Shown one piece after another: positions 11,633 through 64,000 of a stretch of 64,000 nucleotides of DNA. A model generated the notes under the pieces. That model was not told the origin of the DNA and made no database searches. It worked only from the letters and a program-made list of their open reading frames with translations. The position numbers were made by a program, and so were the translations under genes. This stretch comes from Semisulcospira habei (lineage: Eukaryota > Mollusca > Gastropoda > Semisulcospiridae), in NCBI GenBank assembly GCA_036245525.1, contig BTPG01000003.1, positions 209,982,934 to 210,046,933 on the forward strand, written 5' to 3'. Position 1 is the first letter of the stretch. Every line of letters begins with the position of its first letter.

Positions 11633-12258
11633 CTACTGGTGGTGGCTGACTGACACTTCTAATCTTCGATTCAGTAAGCTAACAAACTGAAGGTTCGTGC
11701 TATGCGCTCCTGTATTCCAGAAAACATGCACTGTGACAGACAGCTCAAGGCTAGTGCCCGATCTGTTTAGCGCCACAAAAGGCTTTCAGCTTATCAAGCA
11801 CTACTCTTGCGCTGTCACGACGGAATCGTATCCTGCAGTCCGTTAGAAAGTTGTAAATTTACTGACGAGCAGTATATAAAAATACACTAAGCAACGCTCA
11901 CATAATAAAAAGTAAACAAAAAAGTTTGTTGTCTCCACTTGAGAACAGGCAGGGGTGGATCAGTTCTCACTTTGTTTATCTTCTTTTGCTTTCTTTTTTT
12001 TTTTTTTTTTTGGGGGGGGGGGGGGGGAGGGGAGGGGAGGTAAAGGGTTGGGGGAGGGGAGGGGAGGTAAAGGGTTGGGTGAGTGGAAGTTGGCTTTTAA
12101 TCGGTGGTGAAGAGGCGGGGGAGGGGGTGGGGCGGTGTGTGGAAGCGAGGGAGGTGGGGGGGGGGGGGGGGGAGAGATCTTTATACTTCTGGCGAAAAAG
12201 TTGGTACCGGTTTTAGTCGAGATGATCCCTGAAAAAACCGCTACCGATACGCAAATGG
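11633..12258. other. Non-coding stretch with poly-T/poly-G
   Basis: No gene is supported. It contains a poly-T then poly-G run at 11994-12028, G-rich tandem GGGGAGGTAAAGGGTTGGG units, and a short hairpin ending GCGCAAATGG. Confidence 0.6.
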
Positions 12259-12337
12259 TTAACTCATTCGCGGCCAGCCGCATCCGGATGCGCGGCTTAT
12301 GCCGCGCATTTCGATGCGGCTAGCCGCGAATGAGATA
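12259..12337. repeat. GC-rich palindrome beginning TTAACTCATTCGCGGC
   Basis: The left arm TTAACTCATTCGCGGCCAGC pairs with GCTAGCCGCGAATGAGATAA, with a GCCGCGCATT stem inside. The ends match MITE family B (TTAACTCATTC), so it is probably a related hairpin. Confidence 0.7.
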
Positions 12338-12348
12338 ATATACATTTT

Positions 12349-12987
12349 TATAGCATTTTGGGGTATGGTGCTACGTGGGGCTCTGGAACCCCTGTAATCT
12401 CATTCCCATATCCGTCCCTGGTTCGTATGTCATGCCTCTATAAGTCATATACAGCGCAACTCAAGCAATGTCTGGAACTACTGTTAAATATGATTACACG
12501 TTTCATTTAATCTATGCACAATAAATTTAGATATATTTTCAAATAAGAAAGAGGCATTCATTACTAAGCAAAAGTATGTGATTAACCCCTCTACTGTTCT
12601 CGTGAGCACACGCATTTTATCGACACTCAAGAGGATCTACACCTTTTGCTGATGCCACTTTAATCTGTATCTACTGATGCTCCTTGGTTGACTGTGGTTC
12701 TTTGTCATTGAATTAACAAAACATTTCTGACAATTTGCGACTACTGGCATGTGAAGGTGTTAAATATATGGACAAGAAAAAAGATGAAGTTTACATTAAA
12801 ACATATGAGACAATAATATAACTCTAAAATGTAACCACTTAACGTGAAAGCAAATTTATACAGAAATGACGTATCATTTGTACACACTAGCGCGCAATTG
12901 TCCACTCGTGACTTAATGTCTCATAGCCAATTTGTGTGTGCATATAATGTCCCAAATTGTGCGCGTGTGTGTGTGTGTGTGTGTGTA

Positions 12988-13035
<48 letters not shown>

Positions 13036-13638
13036 ACAGCGCAAAATACAAGTTGTAATAAGGACGAACATAATTATACAGATACAGATATCCTGACGAC
13101 CAAAAGAAATGCGAGATCTCGGAAACACTGAGGAGTTTCCGATGACTGGAACGACGTCGCGTTTCTTTTGCTCTGACAAAATGTGGTATATCAATATCTG
13201 AATGCGCAAAAGGCTATCGGGACGATGTCGGCCTTTTGCGCGATGCAATCTTTCTTCACATACCACTCCACTCTTCTCTTAAAAATATCTGTCAATCTGT
13301 TGATCAGTCCATCCACACAAACATGAGCAGCTGGACCCAGAGAGTTCCGTCCGAACATCACCATTAAATTGTACAATTTCGCACCAAAAAATGATACTTG
13401 AGTATAGAGTTCTTGAGTAACTTCCCATGAAAAGCGAAAAGCACCGATTGAGTTATTTCACATGATAAGCAATGTACACTGAACAATTTAAAGAGAAATC
13501 TGAAACAGGCTGTTATAACATTCGGACACCCACCGACGGGGCCAGAACCTGCCAGATTACCTCTGGCGGAAAACAATTACACGGGGAAGTGCGTGATTTC
13601 CAAAATATAAAGAGGGACTTTACCCTTTGTATCGGTGT

Positions 13639-13695
<57 letters not shown>

Positions 13696-13880
13696 CGCGC
13701 CCAAAAGGCAATACATCCATTTTCTGGAAATAAATATATAGAGGGAAATGAGATTACAGAGGTTCGGAACCCTACCTACTACCCAGCCAAAGAATACTCG
13801 TCTCCAGAATACTATAAAATACTTTGTTTTCATTCCTACGTCAGACGGCCAATCTTTTTAACACAAACCGTATCATGTGC
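12349..13880. repeat. Diverged block, copy 1 of 3
   Basis: An ordered set of landmarks occurs here and again at 14605-16345 and 16346-17200: GGTACGTGGG...ATATCCGTCCCTG, a family A MITE, AAGCAAATTTATACAGAAAT, (GT)n then GACAGCGCAAAATACAAGTT, a CAAAAGAAATGCGA hairpin, TTCTCTTAAAAATAT...TGATCAGTCC, and AAAGAGGGACTTT before a second (GT)n. No coding sequence is supported. Confidence 0.8.
12582..12763. repeat. TTAA MITE family A copy (12.6 kb)
   Basis: It begins TTAACCCCTCTACTGTTC and ends TGTGAAGGTGTTAA. It is the block-copy-1 member of three orthologous insertions, so it predates the block duplication. Confidence 0.75.
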
Positions 13881-14604
13881 CCTCGCTACAAAAACCCTTG
13901 TAGGTACAAATGGCGGACTTCTTGTAGCCTCTATATGACGTGTCTTGGATGCCAGTTTTATTTCATAACAGATCACCAAAACGTTCTAAAGTAAAAAGTT
14001 ACTTAGTGTTGTTCGAAACAATAGGCGCGCAACTGGAGTTGTTTGTAGCCTATATTTGCAGCAATGGTGTGTAACAGACCACTAAAGAAAGAATATTTAC
14101 AAAACCGAAATCACATGCGACTATTTTATTGAAGAACTGTACAGTTTTTGATGCAAACATTCACTCATCTATTCCAATGCATTACGTCATGAAAACTCAT
14201 AAATCACGTCATACGTCTATTTTGTATACATGTATTCATTCTTTTGACGTCAGTCATGTGTGGCGTGATCCAGGTCGGAAGATTTCAGCTTGATGTCTTT
14301 TAGGAAAATAGTGAAGGAATGAAAACAAATAGGTTATTGGTAGCAGGGGTTTGCTGCACGGACCCTTGTAGGTCTGAGGGAGGTCAAAGGAACCATTCTA
14401 CCCCGAAGGCCGAAGGCCTTTGGGGTACAATGTTATTTTTTTTTTTACCTTCCTCAGGCCTACAAGCGTCTGTGTAGCAAACCCCTGCTATCAATAACTT
14501 ATAATACTAACCGTTTGAGTGTCGATAGCGGCTTTAGTCGAGACGATTACTTCAGAAACCATCGCGACTAAAAGCGCTACCGACGCGCAAAGGGTTAATA
14601 TTGT
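13881..14604. repeat. Spacer with an imperfect inverted repeat (14330-14500)
   Basis: Arms around GGTAGCAGGGGTTTGCTG and CAGACCTACAAG-like complements flank a GAAGGCCGAAGGCC centre. A second hairpin TCGATAGCGGCTTTAGTCGAG follows at 14521. No gene is seen. Confidence 0.65.
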
Positions 14605-14759
14605 ATTTTATAGTGTTTTTGAGTTCTGTGGTACGTGGGACTCCGAAACTCCTGTAATCTCATTTCCATATCCGTCCCTGCTTTGACAAGTCATATACAG
14701 CGCAATTCAAGCAAATGTCTGAAACTGCTGTTAAATGTGATTACTGACAAAATTTCAGC

Positions 14760-14973
14760 TCAACTCATTCAGCCCCGACACACCCCAGCAAGACATGGAT
14801 CGAGCATGATAGTGCAAGGGTGGTGCCAGAATAGCTTGGCGCCCTTAGGCGCCAAGCTATTCTGGCACCACCCTTGAACTATCCTGCTCGATCTGTCTCT
14901 AGAATTGTAAAACAGTCCTTCAGATGACACCTTCAAAATGTGGGGATTTCGGTCTTGGGGTAGAATGTGTTAA
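14760..14973. repeat. Palindromic TTAA MITE, family B copy 4
   Basis: The left end is TCAACTCATTCAGCCCCGAC and the right end TAGAATGTGTTAA. The hairpin GATCGAGCATGATAGTGCAAG with the TTGGCGCC centre is nearly perfect. Confidence 0.82.
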
Positions 14974-15047
14974 ACTATATCCATTTTTAATATATATTTT
15001 CCAAAAAAAAAAAAAGGAGGCACACGTTGCCAAGCAAAAGTATTTGA

Positions 15048-15228
15048 TTAACCCCTCTACTGTTCCTGTGAGTACCACGCATTTTGCCGGCACTCAAGAA
15101 AAGCTACACCTCTTGCTGACGCCAGGTTAATCTGTATCCATGATCCGTGGTTGACTGGGGTCCTTTGACGTTCAATTAACAAAGATTCTGAAGCGAAATT
15201 TGCGACCACCAGCATGTGAAGGGGTTAA
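15048..15228. repeat. TTAA MITE family A copy (15.1 kb)
   Basis: It begins TTAACCCCTCTACTGTTCC and ends ATGTGAAGGGGTTAA. Same place in block copy 2. Confidence 0.8.
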
Positions 15229-16001
15229 ATATATGGGCAAGGAAAGATGAATTTTACATTAACAAATATGAGACAATATGAGTCTAAAATCTAAGCACTA
15301 AACATGGAAGCAAATTTATACAGAAATGACGCATTAATTATAGACAGCGTACAATTGTCCACTCGTGTCTATGTGCTGGGTATGTCTCATAGCCTATCTG
15401 TGCGTGAGTTTAATGTCTACTGCATGTGCCATTGTGTGAGAACGTGTCACGTTTTATTTTTCGCGTGCGTGCGTGTGTTCGTGCGTGCGTGCGTGCGCGT
15501 GTGTGTGCGTTGAGTGAGTGCGTGCAAGACAACGCAAAATACAAGTTGCTATAACGACGAACGTATAAAGATACAAATATACTGACAAGCAACAGAAATG
15601 CGACAACACTCGCCACATCGGAAAAAACTGAAGAGTTTCCGATGACTCCAACGATGTCGCGTTTCTTTTGCTCGTCAGAATACTTACAAAATGTGGTACA
15701 TCAATATCGAATGGGCAAAAGGCCATCGGGCCGAGGTCGGCCCGATGGCCTTTTGCGCGTTGGGATCTCTTTCTTCATATACCACCCCATTCTTCTCTTA
15801 AAAAATATATGTCCGTCTGTTGATCAGTCCGTCCACACAAACATGGTCAATTGAATCACACTTGAGTATATAGTTTTTGAGTTACTTCCCATGAAGAGCG
15901 AAAAGCACCGCTGGAGTTACTTCATATGATAAGCAATGTACACAGAACAATTCATTGAGAAAGCTGGAACAGGCTGTTATAATATTCTGATACTCGCCGC
16001 G

Positions 16002-16148
16002 GGGGGGGGGGGGGGGGGGGGGGGGGGCGGGGGGGGGGGGGGAGGGGGGGACCCGCAATATTACAACTGGAGGGAAAAAATGACAGGCGGAAGCGTGTTT
16101 TTTTGCAAAACATAAAGAGGGACTTTGCCTTTTTGTATCCGCGCGCGC

Positions 16149-16229
<81 letters not shown>

Positions 16230-16260
16230 TGTGTGTGTGTGTGTTTGAACCCCAAAGTTA
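16002..16260. repeat. Poly-G run and (GT)n
   Basis: An almost pure G run spans 16002-16049 and (GT)n about 16149-16244, with a CGCGCGCG lead. Confidence 0.9.
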
Positions 16261-16394
16261 ATAAAGCCACTTTTTGGAAAAAAAATATAAAGAGAGAAAT
16301 GAGATTACAAAGGTTCCGGAACGCTGCGTACCAATAAAGATGTAGCTGTATTTTCAAATAATAAAAGGCAGTCATTGCTAACAAATTTGTTTGA

Positions 16395-16575
16395 TTAACC
16401 CCTCTACTGCACTCGTGAGCCCACGCGTTTTGCCGGCACTCAAGAGGATCTATGCCTCTCGTTGACGCCAGGTTAATCTGTATCCATGCTCCTCCGCTGT
16501 CTGTGGTTCTTTGACGCTAAATTAACAAAACGTTCCGACAAACAATTTGCGACCACTGGTATTTGAAGGGGTTAA
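16395..16575. repeat. TTAA MITE family A copy (16.4 kb)
   Basis: It begins TTAACCCCTCTACTGCAC and ends TTTGAAGGGGTTAA. Same place in block copy 3. Confidence 0.8.
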
Positions 16576-16825
16576 CTATATGGACACGAAAAAGAGGAAT
16601 TTTACATTAGCAAATATGAAACAATATGAGTCTAAAATCTAGCCACTACACATGGAAGCACATTTATACAGAAATAACGCATCAATTATAGACATTAGCG
16701 TGCAATATTGTCCACTCGTGTCTATATGCTGGGTGTGTTTTATAGCCGATCTGTGAGTGTAATGTCTACTGCATGTGCCATTGTGTGCGCACGTGTGTTT
16801 TATATTGCGTGTGTGCGTGCGTGCG

Positions 16826-16886
16826 TGCGTGCGCTTGTGTGTGTGTGTGTGTGTTTGTGTGTGTGTTTGTGTGTGTGTGTGTGTCT

Positions 16887-16960
<74 letters not shown>
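16826..16960. repeat. (GT)n microsatellite
   Basis: About 65 GT units with TT and TC interruptions in the first half. Confidence 0.9.
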
Positions 16961-16961
<1 letters not shown>

Positions 16962-17200
16962 GAGCGAGTGAGTGTGAGACAGCGCAAGATGCAAGTTGTA
17001 ATAAAGATGAACGTATACAAATACAAATATACTGAGGAGCAAAAGAAATGCGACAACACTCGAGACATCGGAAACACTGAAGATTTTCCGATTACCCGAA
17101 TGGTGTCGCGTTTCTTTTGCTCGTCAGGATACTTACAAAATGCGGTACATTAATATCCCAATGTGCAAACGGCCATCTGGCCGACGTCGGCCTCCGCTTA

Positions 17201-18026
<826 letters not shown>

Positions 18027-18030
18027 CAGC

Positions 18031-63394
<45,364 letters not shown>

Positions 63395-63769
63395 CGTGTT
63401 GATGCGGGAACACTGGCCCACACTGTCCGCGATCGTAGTCTGTGTAACGTCTTCTGTACTCTTCATTGCCTGTGTCAGGGATTGTGCGCGCTGACACAGT
63501 CTTCAAACTGCTTATGTAAAGACCCGACTATTCAGCGGACTACCCACGTTCTTTGTGTTTGCCTTTGAATTGAAATTCAGGTTGTGGGTCGCGTGCTCGC
63601 TGCAGTGTAAGCCAACCAGGAAGTGTGTCGCAGCGTGTTGTCTTTTGACTACGCCGGAATAAAGTATGTGACTGCGAGCCATGTATGCTAGTCAGGATAA
63701 CGTTTTTGGCTGTCGTGTTTTGTCACCACTATGTTGATTTCAAAGACGTGGCACCAAGGAGAATCTGAC
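63395..63769. promoter_or_regulatory. RPTP 5' UTR and upstream flank
   Basis: This region lies upstream of the signal-peptide exon. An in-frame ATG at 63466 precedes the preferred start, and a TGTAAAGACC splice-like or UTR sequence lies near 63510. No TATA box is obvious. The promoter is not located. Confidence 0.3.
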
Positions 63770-63845
63770 AAAATTTCTACCCAACTCGGGTTCGAACTTG
63801 CAACCGTTGGGAATAGAGTCCGGTGTTGTACAGCCTCAACTGCCC
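63770..63845 (-). mobile_element. tRNA-like SINE head (probable)
   Basis: On the minus strand CTGGGCAGTTGAGGC (A-box-like) and GTTCGAACCC (B-box) are spaced as in a tRNA-derived promoter. No tail is seen; it could be a diverged SINE or tRNA pseudogene. Confidence 0.5.
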
Positions 63846-64000
63846 AGATTCTCAAACAGCAGAGAATGCGTACAGTTTAACCCTTTCACTTACAGCGGAT
63901 GCACCTTGTGTTTGTGATATCATTGTTAATGCAACGTCACAGATCCCCAGCAGTCCAGGGAACACGGATACATACTAGTTTCAGTAACAGGCATAGATCC

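Larger units (their letters stand above)
14605..16345. repeat. Diverged block, copy 2 of 3
   Basis: It carries all landmarks of copy 1 in the same order. Extra material is a family B MITE (14760-14973) and a poly-G run of ~45 bases (16002-16049). Confidence 0.8.
16346..17200. repeat. Diverged block, copy 3 of 3 (partial)
   Basis: It starts at the ATTTTCAAATAA landmark and runs through the MITE, the (GT)n and the CAAAAGAAATGCGA hairpin. It stops at the GGCCATCTGGCCGACGTCGG hairpin. Confidence 0.75.

Overview
The window is metazoan genomic DNA, most likely from a mollusc and probably a gastropod. That assignment is an inference from intron-rich genes, a receptor phosphatase with a fucolectin ectodomain, a fibrinogen-related gene fragment, and a very dense mix of LINEs, SINEs, Penelope-like DNA, TTAA-flanked MITEs and long microsatellites. 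There are no bacterial operons, rRNA genes or CRISPR arrays.

One large gene dominates the minus strand. It runs from a signal-peptide exon near 63.39 kb to a stop codon at 18.03 kb. About 29 exons, almost all with canonical splice sites and matching phases, encode a receptor protein tyrosine phosphatase of roughly 1,260 residues. The domain order is: signal peptide, fucolectin/F5-8C-like lectin domain (exons at 59.7 and 53.6 kb), seven or eight EGF-like modules (44.0-37.05 kb), a transmembrane helix (36.5 kb), a juxtamembrane tail with two YxN motifs (35.8 and 29.9 kb), an intact phosphatase domain D1 (29.0-23.9 kb), and a degenerate D2 (22.85-18.03 kb) ending in a third YxN motif. Only the junction between the last EGF module and the transmembrane exon is unresolved. 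The three-exon EGF cassette was duplicated as a segment. Three splice sites lie inside small tandem duplications.

Mobile DNA by region: 0-3.15 kb, an APE-type LINE with a long open ORF2; 3.2-3.9 kb, foldback MITEs; 3.9-6.43 kb, a broken L2-like LINE split by a SINE; 6.43-6.8 kb, an RTE-like 3' end; 8.3-10.75 kb, two plus-strand exons of a fibrinogen-related gene with a nonsense codon; 12.35-17.2 kb, a block present in three diverged copies; 31.2-35.24 kb, an RTE-like LINE (plus strand) carrying a tiny reversed copy of its own 3' end; 40.77-42.65 kb, a head-to-head Penelope-like insertion with a 15-bp target duplication; 44.6-58.4 kb, three minus-strand LINEs of one family, one intact (935 residues) and one interrupted by a solo LTR; 59.9-62.9 kb, a 46-47-bp minisatellite holding a SINE. 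Two families of TTAA-flanked hairpin MITEs recur about twenty times in total.

Family assignments rest on motifs read by eye; no database search was possible.
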